The translations under genes and the position numbers were made by a program. Shown piece after piece: positions 1 through 9,117 of a DNA stretch of 64,000 nucleotides. Below the pieces are notes generated by a model. The model saw only the letters and a program-made list of their open reading frames with translations. It had not been told where the DNA came from and did not search any database. This DNA comes from Nocardioides conyzicola (GTDB lineage: Bacteria > Actinomycetota > Actinomycetes > Propionibacteriales > Nocardioidaceae): assembly GCF_039543825.1 (NCBI RefSeq), contig NZ_BAABKM010000002.1:962133-1026132 (forward strand). Direction: 5' to 3'. Within the stretch, counting starts at the first letter, position 1. Each line of letters begins with the position of its first letter.

Positions 1-561
1 GACGCACCACCGGGCGAAACGGGCAAGGCCCGTCGCCAGGCGGCGATGGCGATCACCGGCAAGGCGTCCTACGACACACATGAACGGGTCTGTGCGCTCA
101 TGGACTGGGCCTCGCGCAAGGCCACCCCTCCCGAGATCCGGGCCATGGCTAACGACGCGTTGCGCAGGATCGAGGCCGGCGAGCCGGTGAAGCCGCTGCA
201 CCGCGAGGTCAAGGACGCGTGGGACGAGGTCCAGGACCGTGAGGCCGAGACTGGGCTCGCTCGGCTGGCACGTGAGGCCCTCGAGCGCGTCAAGGGTGAG
301 AGCGGCAGCGCCGGGCCTAAGCGGACCGAGCTCGGTCGCAACCAACGCCCGACCAGCCACTACCGCAGCGTCCGGTCGTTCATCCTGACCTGGACCGAGC
401 TCGACGGGTGGACCGAGACGTACGACGTCGACGCTCTCGCCATCGAGCTCGCCGACGCGGACTGGGAGCGGTTCGACCGCGTCGTGACCGCCACCATCGC
501 GTTCCGCGACCAGCTCACCGCCGCGCGGCGCGACGCCCGAACGGCGGACCAGACGGGATAG
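1..561 (+). CDS. ICE hypothetical protein, 5' end outside window
   Basis: The reading frame is open from the first base, so the true start probably lies upstream; an internal ATG at 46 would give 171 residues. The product is hydrophilic, charged and mostly helical, with no signal peptide or membrane segment. I do not recognise a family. It is followed at 612 by the first membrane gene of the conjugation operon on the same strand, so it is probably an ICE gene that precedes the transfer genes. A replication- or transfer-associated role is only a guess from position. Confidence 0.6.
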   Translation, partial: DAPPGETGKARRQAAMAITGKASYDTHERVCALMDWASRKATPPEIRAMANDALRRIEAGEPVKPLHREVKDAWDEVQDREAETGLARLAREALERVKGESGSAGPKRTELGRNQRPTSHYRSVRSFILTWTELDGWTETYDVDALAIELADADWERFDRVVTATIAFRDQLTAARRDARTADQTG

Positions 562-611
562 GTCGCGCACCTCAAGGTCATCCCGACCCATCGTCATTCG
601 GAGTCCTCGCG

Positions 612-1307
612 ATGTCCCACCTGACCACCCACCCGTTCACCGGCCGCCAGCTCCTGCTGCTCCTCGCGGGCGCGCTCGCGCTGTCCGCCCTCGCTGCCGG
701 TCTCTACGGGTTAGCGCGAGGACCCGGCGGGGCGAGTCCATTACCGGCGAGAACGTCAGGCCCGGTTCACGATGCAGAGGCGGTGAAGATCCACGATCAA
801 CCAGTCGACGCGCACGTGGACCCTCAGGACCGGCCACTGCCCCATACCGGCGATCCGGTGACGTACGCCCGGGCGGTCGCGAGCTCGCTCTTTGACTGGG
901 ACACGACCACGGGGTTCCTCCCGGTCGACTACACAGCACCCGTCCTGGCCGACGCCGACCCGTCCGGTGAGGAGACACCCGGGTTGCTCATCGACGTCGC
1001 GACCTATCTGCCGACCCTCGAGCAGTGGCTTGACCTGGGGGCGATGGAGGTGGCGCAGTCCCTGGCGATCGACGAGGCATCCATCCCCGCGTCATGGGCG
1101 GTCGCCGACGAGCAGGCCCGCGGGCAGCTGCGACCCGGGACCACCGCGGTGACCATCAACGGCACCCGCCGTCGCAGCGGGACCTGGGACGGAACCGCGG
1201 CCGAGACATCGTCCCCGGTCTCCTTCACGGTTTTCGTTGCCTGCGCACCGTCGTTCGACCGCTGCCACGTCCTGCGCCTCTCTGAGCTCGACAACCCGTT
1301 GAGGTGA
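612..1307 (+). CDS. Single-pass membrane conjugation protein (VirB8-like position)
   Basis: This 231-residue protein has a short cytoplasmic N-terminus, one membrane helix at about residues 12-32 (Leu/Ala-rich) and an extracytoplasmic domain. That is the layout of VirB8/TcpC-type scaffold proteins in Gram-positive type IV secretion. I chose the ATG at 612; a longer frame opens at 408 but would overlap the upstream gene in another frame. The gene heads the transfer operon and lies 7 bp before the wall-hydrolase gene. Family assignment rests on topology and position, not on a clear motif. Confidence 0.6.
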   Translation: MSHLTTHPFTGRQLLLLLAGALALSALAAGLYGLARGPGGASPLPARTSGPVHDAEAVKIHDQPVDAHVDPQDRPLPHTGDPVTYARAVASSLFDWDTTTGFLPVDYTAPVLADADPSGEETPGLLIDVATYLPTLEQWLDLGAMEVAQSLAIDEASIPASWAVADEQARGQLRPGTTAVTINGTRRRSGTWDGTAAETSSPVSFTVFVACAPSFDRCHVLRLSELDNPLR

Positions 1308-1314
1308 CCCTTCG

Positions 1315-2466
1315 GTGGGGGTGAAGATCATCGCGTCTGCGGCGCTGTCGGTCCTGCTCGCACCCGGGGCGGCCATGCTCGGGGTCGCGGCGCTGGTCGG
1401 ACCCGCAGCGGCCGGATCCGCTGACTGTCTGTGGGACGACCTGGCAACGGAAAGCGTCGAGGTCGTCGGCGCGGTCCCGGCTGCCCTCACGGCGGCCAAC
1501 GGCAACGGCGCGTCCGTCACGCTCAACCATCGCCAGCTCACCCGTGCCGCGACAGTCATCGCGGTTGGCAGCAGCGAGCAGGTTCCCGCCCGTGGCCAGC
1601 TGATCGCGGTCATGACCGCGATCACCGAGTCCTCGCTCCGGGTTCTCTCGAACATCGGCGCCTACCCTCAGTCGGCTCAGCTGCCCAACGACGGTGACGG
1701 TGGGGATCACGACTCCGTCGGGATGTTCCAACAACGACCCGCCGCGGGGTGGGGCAGTGTCGAGAACCTGATGGACCCCGTGTGGTCAGCGCGTGCCTTC
1801 TACGGTGGACCGAGCGGCCCCAACCACGGCTCGCCACGTGGGCTCCTGGACATCGACGGCTGGCAGGACATGGACCCTGGGGCTGCGGCCCAAGCGGTGC
1901 AGGTCTCCGCCTATCCGGACCGGTACGCCATCAACCGGCCCGTCGCCGAGAAGGTACTGGCCGTGCTGAGCGGCGCCGGCGTCGTCAGCGGAACCCTCAG
2001 TCGAGGGAACAGGGGCTTCGACTGTGCGCAACTTGCCGAAGATCAGACTGGCAGCGTCCCTGGCGGACTTCCACCTGGCTTTCCGGGCGCTCTCATGGCA
2101 GCGGCCGCTGCGAAGATCGGCACCCCGTACGTGTGGGGCGGCGGCGATTTCAACGGCGCCACAGGTGGGGGCTTCGACTGCTCGGGCCTTGTGCTCTATG
2201 CCGCCTACCGGGCTTCCGATGGGCGGATCCGGCTGCCCCACTACAGCGGCTCGCAGATCCACGCCGGCCTGGCCGTCGGCTGGAGTGAGAAGCGGCCCGG
2301 CGACCTGATCTTCTTCAGCTACCCCGGAGCCGGCGGGCCGCACCACGTCGCCATCTACGTCGGCGGCGACCGGATTCTGCAGGCCCCACACACCGGCGAC
2401 GTCGTCCGCTACGGCACGATCGGCGAGTTCGCGGGCCAGATGATGACGATCCGACGTCTCGGCTGA
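1315..2466 (+). CDS. Bifunctional transglycosylase-like / NlpC-P60 peptidoglycan hydrolase
   Basis: A 383-residue exported wall hydrolase that would open peptidoglycan for the conjugation channel. It starts with GTG and has an N-terminal signal or anchor helix (about residues 3-28). The middle region (about 95-215) looks like a lytic transglycosylase fold, with a Glu in an ITESS motif and a later SVGMFQQRP segment. The C-terminal domain (about 262-383) is NlpC/P60: catalytic Cys in FDCSGLV near residue 289 and His in HHVAIYVGG near 344. Two-domain hydrolases of this kind are standard VirB1-like parts of actinobacterial and Firmicute ICEs. Confidence 0.88.
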   Translation: MGVKIIASAALSVLLAPGAAMLGVAALVGPAAAGSADCLWDDLATESVEVVGAVPAALTAANGNGASVTLNHRQLTRAATVIAVGSSEQVPARGQLIAVMTAITESSLRVLSNIGAYPQSAQLPNDGDGGDHDSVGMFQQRPAAGWGSVENLMDPVWSARAFYGGPSGPNHGSPRGLLDIDGWQDMDPGAAAQAVQVSAYPDRYAINRPVAEKVLAVLSGAGVVSGTLSRGNRGFDCAQLAEDQTGSVPGGLPPGFPGALMAAAAAKIGTPYVWGGGDFNGATGGGFDCSGLVLYAAYRASDGRIRLPHYSGSQIHAGLAVGWSEKRPGDLIFFSYPGAGGPHHVAIYVGGDRILQAPHTGDVVRYGTIGEFAGQMMTIRRLG

Positions 2467-2505
2467 ACCGGTACGTCGCTGGCGGACGAGTCGCACCTGG
2501 GCTGT

Positions 2506-2796
2506 ATGCGCAACCTTCCTAGCGCCGCGAGTGCGGTCGGTCCGAACTTCGGTGCTGTCGGCGGGTCCGGCCAGCTGCGCGTCATCGTCGGTGCCCTGCT
2601 GACCTACGGCCTGGTCGTCGCGGTCCTGATGCTCGTCGTGTCGGCCGCGACCTGGGCGATCGCGTCGGGATCCGGTTCCTGGCACGTCGCCCAGAAGGCG
2701 AGGGCCGGCTGCTTGGTGGCGATCGGCGGGGCCGTCCTCACCGGGTCCGCGCTGCCGTGGGCGAACTGGCTGCTGGGCCTCGGCGCACACCTCTGA
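2506..2796 (+). CDS. Small two-helix membrane protein, pilin-like (DUF6112-like)
   Basis: A 96-residue protein with two membrane helices at about residues 26-50 and 66-90, separated by a short basic loop. Size, topology and place between the wall hydrolase and the polytopic channel gene match VirB2-like subunits of actinobacterial conjugation operons, often called DUF6112. It is a paralogue of the next gene: both share the N-terminal pattern of an NFG/NSN turn, a hydrophilic stretch, VGA, then helix 1. A pilin function is inferred. Confidence 0.65.
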   Translation: MRNLPSAASAVGPNFGAVGGSGQLRVIVGALLTYGLVVAVLMLVVSAATWAIASGSGSWHVAQKARAGCLVAIGGAVLTGSALPWANWLLGLGAHL

Positions 2797-2842
2797 GACG
2801 CAAACACCGTTTCGACGTCCGACCATGACTTCTGGAGCCACC

Positions 2843-3148
2843 ATGAATCTGTCCGCAACGGCACTCCTGCTCCCGTTCGACATCAACATCAGTCCGAACT
2901 CCAACGGCTTGCCGGGGATCCAGCAGCTCCGCAGCGTCGTGGGCGCCTCGATGACCATAGGCCTGATCCTCGCCGTACTCGCCCTAATCATTTCGGCCGT
3001 CGTCTGGGCACTCGGCGCCAACTCCTCGAACCCGCACCTGGCCGGGCGAGGCAAGACCGGCGTCCTGGTAGCCCTGGGCTCGGCCATCGTCTGCGGCGCT
3101 TCGGTCACGCTGGTGAACTTCTTCTGGCACGTAGGCCAGCAGGTCTGA
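2843..3148 (+). CDS. Second small two-helix membrane protein, pilin-like (DUF6112-like)
   Basis: A 101-residue paralogue of the preceding gene. It has a short extracytoplasmic N-terminus containing a proline/asparagine turn, helix 1 at about 35-57, a basic loop, and helix 2 at about 72-95. I prefer the ATG at 2843 because a TGGAG sequence sits seven bases upstream; an in-frame ATG at 2825 would add six residues. Two adjacent copies suggest subunits with different roles, or a hetero-oligomeric pilus or channel. Confidence 0.65.
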   Translation: MNLSATALLLPFDINISPNSNGLPGIQQLRSVVGASMTIGLILAVLALIISAVVWALGANSSNPHLAGRGKTGVLVALGSAIVCGASVTLVNFFWHVGQQV

Positions 3149-3159
3149 GGCGGCCCGTC

Positions 3160-4488
3160 ATGGCTGTGTGCGACGTACCGGTCATCCATCAGGTCTGCAA
3201 CGAGGCCGGCGACGCCGCAGGTGCCGTGGTCACCGCCCCCTTCGACTGGCTCGCCCAATCGATGGCCGGCGCCGCGCAATGGATGTTCGCCGCCGTCTGG
3301 ACGGTCATCGACACCACAACGTTCGTCGACGTGACCAGCAAGCAGTACCGAGGCGTCTACAGCATCATGTTCGGCATCGCCGTCTTCGTGATGCTCGGCT
3401 TCTTCATGCTGCAAGTCATCGGTGCCATGATCCGCCGCGAGCCGGCCGCACTTCCGCGGGCCGCGCTCGGACTCGCGAAGTCGATCCTCGGCTCCTTCGT
3501 CGCACTCGCACTCGTCGGCACCGCACTCGAGGTCACCGACCAGCTCTGCGTCGGCATCGTCAACGCCGCCGGCACCAACATGGACGAGATGGGCGACAAG
3601 CTCGCCGTCCTCGCCGCAGGCCTAGGCGCCATCAGTCTCACCGCACCCGGCGCGGGTGCGATCGTGACGATCTTCCTCTCGAGCCTGGCCATCATCGGCG
3701 CGATCGTCGTATGGATGAGCCTGTTGATCCGCAAGGCCCTGCTGTTAATCGCGATCGTGTTCGCGCCGATCGCCCTGGCCGGGTCCAGCTGGGACCACAC
3801 CCGCTCCTGGGTCAGCCGGTGGGCGACATTCGTGGTCGCGATGATCCTGTCCAAAGTCGTCCTGGTCGTGATCTTCCTCCTGGCGACCGCCCAGGTCGCC
3901 GCTCCCATCGACGCGGACCTGGAGTCGGCCAGTCAACCGATCGCCGGCGTGGTGCTGATGCTGATGGCCGGGTTCGCGCCGTACCTGACCTACAAAGCCA
4001 TCGCCTTCATGGGCTTCGACATGTACCACGCGATGTCGGCCGAGCAGGAGGCCAAGAGCTCCCTCAACCGGCCGATGCCAATTCCGCTCAGTCATCGTGC
4101 CGGATCCGCCGCACCGACCAAGGTGCTCGGCGCGGGCGCACCCGGAGGCGGAGCCCCAGCCTCGGCTGCGTCCTCCCCCGGAGGCCCGACAGTCGGCGGC
4201 TCGGGTGCTGGGTCGGCGGGTGCTGGGTCGGGTGGCAGTGCTGCTAGCGGTGGCGGCGCCGCGGCCGGCGGGGCCGCAGGCGGTGCCGCCGCTGCGGCGG
4301 GACCGGTCGCCGCAGCCGCAGTGGTGGCCAAGGAGTCAGCGGCCGCAGGGCCTCGCCTGGGGAACTTCGTCGCTGCCCAAGCCAGTGGGCACAGCGAGGC
4401 AAGTCGCCCGTCCGAGCCGGCCACGACACCTCCGAGGGTCGCGGAGCCCGAACTCGCGGGACCCCGATCTGGGGCTGATCGCCGATGA
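3160..4488 (+). CDS. Polytopic VirB6/TrbL-like conjugation channel protein
   Basis: A 442-residue protein with a large membrane region (about residues 20-285, roughly six to seven helices) and a C-terminal tail (about 300-442) that is low-complexity Gly/Ala/Ser/Pro. This is the layout of SCO6881- and TrbL/VirB6-type proteins that form the inner-membrane channel of Gram-positive type IV secretion. The stop overlaps the next start by four bases (ATGA), so the two are translationally coupled. The tail has runs of GGT/GCC-type codons and could vary in length between copies of the element. Confidence 0.75.
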   Translation: MAVCDVPVIHQVCNEAGDAAGAVVTAPFDWLAQSMAGAAQWMFAAVWTVIDTTTFVDVTSKQYRGVYSIMFGIAVFVMLGFFMLQVIGAMIRREPAALPRAALGLAKSILGSFVALALVGTALEVTDQLCVGIVNAAGTNMDEMGDKLAVLAAGLGAISLTAPGAGAIVTIFLSSLAIIGAIVVWMSLLIRKALLLIAIVFAPIALAGSSWDHTRSWVSRWATFVVAMILSKVVLVVIFLLATAQVAAPIDADLESASQPIAGVVLMLMAGFAPYLTYKAIAFMGFDMYHAMSAEQEAKSSLNRPMPIPLSHRAGSAAPTKVLGAGAPGGGAPASAASSPGGPTVGGSGAGSAGAGSGGSAASGGGAAAGGAAGGAAAAAGPVAAAAVVAKESAAAGPRLGNFVAAQASGHSEASRPSEPATTPPRVAEPELAGPRSGADRR

Positions 4489-5969
4489 GCTCCAGCTCGA
4501 CGTCCCAGGAACAGGTGACGCCGGTGAAGTTCTCCCGACTCAGCCGCCGCGGCGTGATCCTCGGGCTCTCCGGCTCGCAACTGCTGGTGGCGAGCATCGG
4601 CGCCGCCTGCCTCTTGTTCGGCCTGTACGCCGGCGTCGTCTTGGTCGCTCTACCAGCCACCGCGACGTGCGCAGCGCTCGCGTTCCTCAGTCTCGGGGGA
4701 CGCAGGCTCATCGAGTGGGGCCCGATCGCCGCTCGCTGGGTGTGGCGCTCGGCCGGCGGCCAGCTCCAGTTCCGCCGACGCATCCTCAAGCCTCGACCCG
4801 CAGGGAGCCTGGCCCTTCCGGGCGATGCCGCGAGGTTGCGGCAGTGGGTTGATCCAGACACGGGCGCCGTGATGGTCCACGACCCGCATGCAGCGACCCT
4901 CACCGCGGTCGTCGGAGTCTCCCACCCAGCGTTCGTGCTGCTCGACCCCGCCGAACAGGAGCGCAAGGTCGTCGGCTGGGGCCGGGTCCTGGCTACGGCC
5001 TGTCGCTCCGGACGGCTGGCCTCGCTGCAGGTCACCGAACGAACCCTTCCCGACTCGGGCAAGGGACTTGCTGACTGGTGGGCTCAACACGGCCGCCCCA
5101 CGGCGAGCCGCGCCGGGACCCAGGATCGAATCCCAGGCGGGTGGGCTGCGACGACGTATGAGGAGCTCATCGAGCGTGCTGGACCCGCTGGGGAGCGCCA
5201 CGCCAGCACGATCTCGATCTCGCTGGACCTCAAAGCCGCGCGACGCGCGATCCGCGCGGCCGGGGGCGGCAACCGCGGCGCGGCCGCCGTGCTGCGCCAA
5301 GAGATGTCGACAACCACGGCCGCACTACGCTCAGCCGACCTGACCCCGTCGGACTGGCTGACCCCCGGCGACCTTGCGCTGATTCTCCGCGCGGCCTACG
5401 ACCCGGCCGTCGCCGGTGCACTGGAGCGCCACGGCGACCTCGGCCGCGACCTGGCGACCGCCGGGCCGGTCGCGGTGAGCGAGTCCTGGGACAGCCTGCG
5501 CAGCGACTCGGCACACCACTGCGTGCTCTGGATCAGCGAGTGGCCGAGATCGCTCGTCTTCCCCGGCTTTCTCGCTCCGCTCCTGCTGTCATCGGGAATC
5601 CGGCGCACCTTCACCCTCCTCTACACCCCGATGCGCACCGACCGGGCCGCACGCGACATCCGCAAGAAGAAGACCGAATACATCTCGGATGCCGCCCAAC
5701 GTCACAAGATCGGTCAGATCGAGGACGCCCAACAGACCGCCGAGTTCCACGACGTGCTCCAGCAAGAAGCCGACCTGACCGCCGGTCACGGCGTCTTACG
5801 GACGACGGGGCTGGTCGTGGTCAGCGCAAGCGACCCCGACGAGCTCGAGCGTGCCGTTGCGGCCGTCGAGCAGGCAGCGATCCAAGCCTCGTGCGAGACC
5901 CGCCGACTGTGGGGCCAGCAAGCCCAGGCGTTCGCGACGGCAGCGTTGCCACTCTGCCGCGCCCTGTGA
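4485..5969 (+). CDS. SCO6880-like conjugation protein
   Basis: A 494-residue protein with two adjacent N-terminal membrane helices (about residues 25-65) and a long cytoplasmic domain. This resembles the SCO6880 family (PrgI-like N-terminus) that accompanies VirB4 in actinobacterial conjugative elements. A basic segment around 380-395 contains an RKKKT motif. It probably forms part of the inner-membrane complex with the VirB4 ATPase two genes downstream. The assignment combines topology, length and operon order; no catalytic motif is expected. Confidence 0.75.
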   Translation: MSSSSTSQEQVTPVKFSRLSRRGVILGLSGSQLLVASIGAACLLFGLYAGVVLVALPATATCAALAFLSLGGRRLIEWGPIAARWVWRSAGGQLQFRRRILKPRPAGSLALPGDAARLRQWVDPDTGAVMVHDPHAATLTAVVGVSHPAFVLLDPAEQERKVVGWGRVLATACRSGRLASLQVTERTLPDSGKGLADWWAQHGRPTASRAGTQDRIPGGWAATTYEELIERAGPAGERHASTISISLDLKAARRAIRAAGGGNRGAAAVLRQEMSTTTAALRSADLTPSDWLTPGDLALILRAAYDPAVAGALERHGDLGRDLATAGPVAVSESWDSLRSDSAHHCVLWISEWPRSLVFPGFLAPLLLSSGIRRTFTLLYTPMRTDRAARDIRKKKTEYISDAAQRHKIGQIEDAQQTAEFHDVLQQEADLTAGHGVLRTTGLVVVSASDPDELERAVAAVEQAAIQASCETRRLWGQQAQAFATAALPLCRAL

Positions 5970-6077
5970 CCCCGCTCTGTGGCGCGGTCGATCTCGCAAA
6001 CGACGCGACCGCAGGCAGAGACGACGCACCTGTTTCACGAGTCCCCTTCCGGCCTCGTCCCTGCATTCCAGGAGCCA

Positions 6078-6500
6078 ATGATGCCGACCTTCCACGATCC
6101 CGTAGCTGACGCCACCGAAGTTCGCGAGGCGATCCGAGGCCTGGCCCACGCGACCCGCTCGGTCGACGACCCGACCGCGATCTGTCAGGTCCTCGGATCG
6201 ATCAGCTCCGCCCTCGCCTCACTGACACAGACCCTGCACCAGCTCGGCGACACCCACGATCGCCCAGCGATCCGCCGCGCCTGGATCAACAGTGACTCAC
6301 GGGCCGACTGTGCCTCCTCCTACCGGGTCTCGTGGGAGCTGCACCGCGCAGCCGAGATGACCCATCAGGTCGCCGCAGCGGTCGACCGAGCACACGAGAT
6401 CGAAGCCACGATCGCCTACGACCACCCACCGGTAAACCCCGCTCACGGGGTGCCCTCCGAGCGCACGGGTCCGATCCACGATCACGAGATGTCACGGTGA
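6078..6500 (+). CDS. ICE conserved hypothetical protein
   Basis: A 140-residue soluble helical protein of unknown function. The frame opens further upstream, but a GGAG at 6071 lies just before the ATG at 6078, so I take that start. Its stop overlaps the GTG of the VirB4 gene (GTGA), so the two are translationally coupled. Its place between the SCO6880-like and VirB4 genes suggests a small cytoplasmic partner or substrate-handling factor; that is inference only. Confidence 0.6.
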   Translation: MMPTFHDPVADATEVREAIRGLAHATRSVDDPTAICQVLGSISSALASLTQTLHQLGDTHDRPAIRRAWINSDSRADCASSYRVSWELHRAAEMTHQVAAAVDRAHEIEATIAYDHPPVNPAHGVPSERTGPIHDHEMSR

Positions 6501-8029
6501 CCACCCGAGACGCCGACAGGGGCGAGAAGCGGCTGCACGCAACAGTCCTGGTCTCCCCGAACCGCGAACGACGCCGGGACCGCAAGCTCCGCAAGGCTGC
6601 CGCCCGGGCGCGGATGGCGGAGGATCGCGACGCTCGCCGTGCCCAGGCTCGCCGCAAATCGGTCGGACTCGCGGCTGAGAAGCGGTCGACCGTGACGTTG
6701 CCCAGTGGCGGCGAGCCGGGTCCGGCAACGCTCCGCACACCCGGACGGTTGCGGCTGCCGCGCCATCAGGACACCTCCGCCACCCTGGCCGGCGCCTACC
6801 CGTTCCTCGCCGAGGGCGGGCTGGGCAGCGAGGGTGTCTTCGTTGGCCAGGACCTCTACTCCGGAAGCTCGTTCGTCTACGACCCCTGGATCCTCTACGC
6901 CCGAGGCGTCATCACCGCACCCAACGTCGTCCTCGCTGGCATCGTCGGCTCCGGGAAGTCCTGCCTCGCCAAGAGCCTCTACGCCCGATCGATCCCGTTC
7001 GGGCGCCGGGTCTACGTGCCCGGCGACCCCAAGGGCGAGCACACCGCGGTCGCCGAAGCAGTCGGCGGCCGCGCCATCGCCCTGGGCCACGGGATGGCGA
7101 ACCGGCTCAATCCCCTCGATGAGGGACACCGCCCCACCGGGCTCGACGACGCCCAGTGGGCCAGCCAGATCGCCTCACGGCGACGCGACCTGGTCGGCGC
7201 GCTGGCCGAGACCGTCCTCGACCGGCGCCTCACCCCCCTTGAGCACACAGCCGTCGACATCGCCATCGACCACACCGTCCGCACCGCGGACGTTCCCGTT
7301 CTGCCGATGGTGGTCGACCGCATCCTCTCCCCCGACCGCGGCGACAACCACGACGGGCGGCTCGCCGAGGACGGACGCCTCGTCGGGCACGCGCTACGGC
7401 GCCTCGTCGCCGGAGACCTCGCCGGGCTGTTCGACGGACCCTCGACCGTCACCTTCGACCCAACGTTGCCAATGATCTCCCTCGACCTGTCGCGCGTCAC
7501 CGAGAACGCAACCCTGATCTCGGTCCTGATGACCTGCGCCTCGGCCTGGATGGAGTCAGCCCTTCTCGACCCCACCGGCGGCCAACGCTGGGTGGTCTAC
7601 GACGAAGCCTGGCGACTGATGTCCCACCCCGCGCTGCTGCGGCGCATGGACGCCCACTGGCGGCTCGCCCGGCACTACGGCATCGCCAACATGCTGATCT
7701 TCCACAAGCTCACCGACCTCGACAACGTCGGCGACCACGGGTCCGCGATGCGTGCCCTCGCCTCCTCACTCCTCGCGAACGCCGAGACCCGAATCGTCTA
7801 CCGCCAAGAGTCCGACCAGCTCGGCGCAACCTCGGCCGCACTCGGCCTCACCGGCACCGAACAGTCCCTGATCCCCACCCTCGGCACCGGCCAGGGCCTG
7901 TGGCGGATCAAGCACCGCTCGTTCGTCGTCCAGCACCAGCTGCACCCCGCCGAGCTCGAGCTGTTCGACACCACCGGCCGCATGACCGGCCGGAGCAGCT
8001 CCGAACGCGACGGAGGGCCGTCGTCATGA
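6497..8029 (+). CDS. VirB4-type conjugation ATPase
   Basis: A 510-residue ATPase that would power assembly of the type IV secretion machine. Walker A (GIVGSGKS) is near residues 148-156 and the Walker B region VVYDEAW near 365-371, the typical VirB4/TraC signature. A basic N-terminal region (about 1-70) precedes the ATPase core. I take the GTG at 6497, overlapping the upstream stop; longer frames would run through the preceding gene. At 510 residues it is short for VirB4 proteins, and the SCO6880-like protein may supply the missing N-terminal function. Confidence 0.85.
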   Translation: MTTRDADRGEKRLHATVLVSPNRERRRDRKLRKAAARARMAEDRDARRAQARRKSVGLAAEKRSTVTLPSGGEPGPATLRTPGRLRLPRHQDTSATLAGAYPFLAEGGLGSEGVFVGQDLYSGSSFVYDPWILYARGVITAPNVVLAGIVGSGKSCLAKSLYARSIPFGRRVYVPGDPKGEHTAVAEAVGGRAIALGHGMANRLNPLDEGHRPTGLDDAQWASQIASRRRDLVGALAETVLDRRLTPLEHTAVDIAIDHTVRTADVPVLPMVVDRILSPDRGDNHDGRLAEDGRLVGHALRRLVAGDLAGLFDGPSTVTFDPTLPMISLDLSRVTENATLISVLMTCASAWMESALLDPTGGQRWVVYDEAWRLMSHPALLRRMDAHWRLARHYGIANMLIFHKLTDLDNVGDHGSAMRALASSLLANAETRIVYRQESDQLGATSAALGLTGTEQSLIPTLGTGQGLWRIKHRSFVVQHQLHPAELELFDTTGRMTGRSSSERDGGPSS

Positions 8030-9117
8030 ACACCTCGACCCGTGCGCACGCCTCGCGCGAAGCCAAGCTCGAGGCACTCCAGCAGCAGCTCACGGACTCC
8101 GTCGCTGCACTCGTCACAAGCGAGGACTGGACGCGGGCCCTGACGTTCGCTGCGCAGTTCCGCTCACGCAGCTTCAACAACACGATGCTGATCTACGCCC
8201 AGCACTACGCCGCCCACCAAGCCGGCCGCGTTCCCGAACCCAGTCCGACCTACGTCGCCGGCTTCCATCAGTGGCTCTCGCTCGGCCGTCACGTCGAGAA
8301 GGGCCAGCACGGGTACGGCATCCTCGCGCCCCTCACCGCACGATTCGCCTCCCGAACACCATCCGATCCAAGCTCGTGGCACCGCCTCGCGCGCGGCGAA
8401 AAGCCCGCCTCCGGAGAGAGCGTAAAGTCGAAGCTCGTCGGCCTCAAACCCATCCACGTGTGGGACGTCTCCCAGACCGCCGGCGCCCCTCTCCCCGACC
8501 GCCCGCGTCCCCACGTCCTGCAAGGCCAGGCACCCGCCGGGCTGTGGGACGGGCTCGCCGACCAGATCACCGCCCACGGGTTCGAGCTCCGACTCGTCTC
8601 GACCGCGGACGCGATCGGAGGAGCCAACGGACTCACCGACTTCCTCACCCACGAGGTCTCCATCCGGATGGACATGGACGACGCAGCACAGGTCAAGACG
8701 CTCGCCCACGAACTCGGTCACCTACTGCTACACGAGCCCCGCGAGAGCGGGCGCACCCCCGAGGTCACCGACGAGGTCGTCGCGGACGCAACACTGCATC
8801 GCGGGATCGCCGAGGTCGAAGCGGAGTCGGTCGCGTTGATGGTCGGCGCCGCCCACGGCCTCGACACGTCCGCCTACACCGTGCCCTACGTCTCGACCTG
8901 GGCATCAAGTGTCCCCGGGAGGACACCGGTCGAGGTCGTCGCCTCGACCGCCGAGCGGGTCCGAAACGCCGCGATCGGGATCCTCGAAAAGCTGGACACC
9001 CCGAAAGTCGGCGACGGCGATCCACCCGGACTGGACCGCGACGCGCCCACCCGATGGTCCCGAACCGCCCCGGTCGCCACCGGTACACAGCGCGACCAGG
9101 CAGCAATCACGCTATGA
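8026..9117 (+). CDS. ArdC-like N-terminal domain fused to ImmA/IrrE-type metallopeptidase
   Basis: A 363-residue protein with an ArdC-like N-terminal domain (about residues 1-140), which in known antirestriction proteins binds single-stranded DNA, and a C-terminal zinc metallopeptidase domain. The zinc motif HELGH is at about 228-232, with a downstream Glu in the EVEAES segment. Start ATG 8026 overlaps the VirB4 stop. Such proteins are common in conjugative elements, where they protect incoming DNA or regulate element activity; which applies here is unknown. It sits inside the transfer operon, so it would be made during transfer. Confidence 0.82.
   Translation: MNTSTRAHASREAKLEALQQQLTDSVAALVTSEDWTRALTFAAQFRSRSFNNTMLIYAQHYAAHQAGRVPEPSPTYVAGFHQWLSLGRHVEKGQHGYGILAPLTARFASRTPSDPSSWHRLARGEKPASGESVKSKLVGLKPIHVWDVSQTAGAPLPDRPRPHVLQGQAPAGLWDGLADQITAHGFELRLVSTADAIGGANGLTDFLTHEVSIRMDMDDAAQVKTLAHELGHLLLHEPRESGRTPEVTDEVVADATLHRGIAEVEAESVALMVGAAHGLDTSAYTVPYVSTWASSVPGRTPVEVVASTAERVRNAAIGILEKLDTPKVGDGDPPGLDRDAPTRWSRTAPVATGTQRDQAAITL

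Noticed and set aside
4190..4330. Repetitive GGT/GCC-rich stretch, considered as a tandem repeat or CRISPR-like array
   Set aside because: It encodes the Gly/Ala-rich tail of the VirB6-like protein and has no regular repeat/spacer unit. No CRISPR array was seen anywhere in the window.
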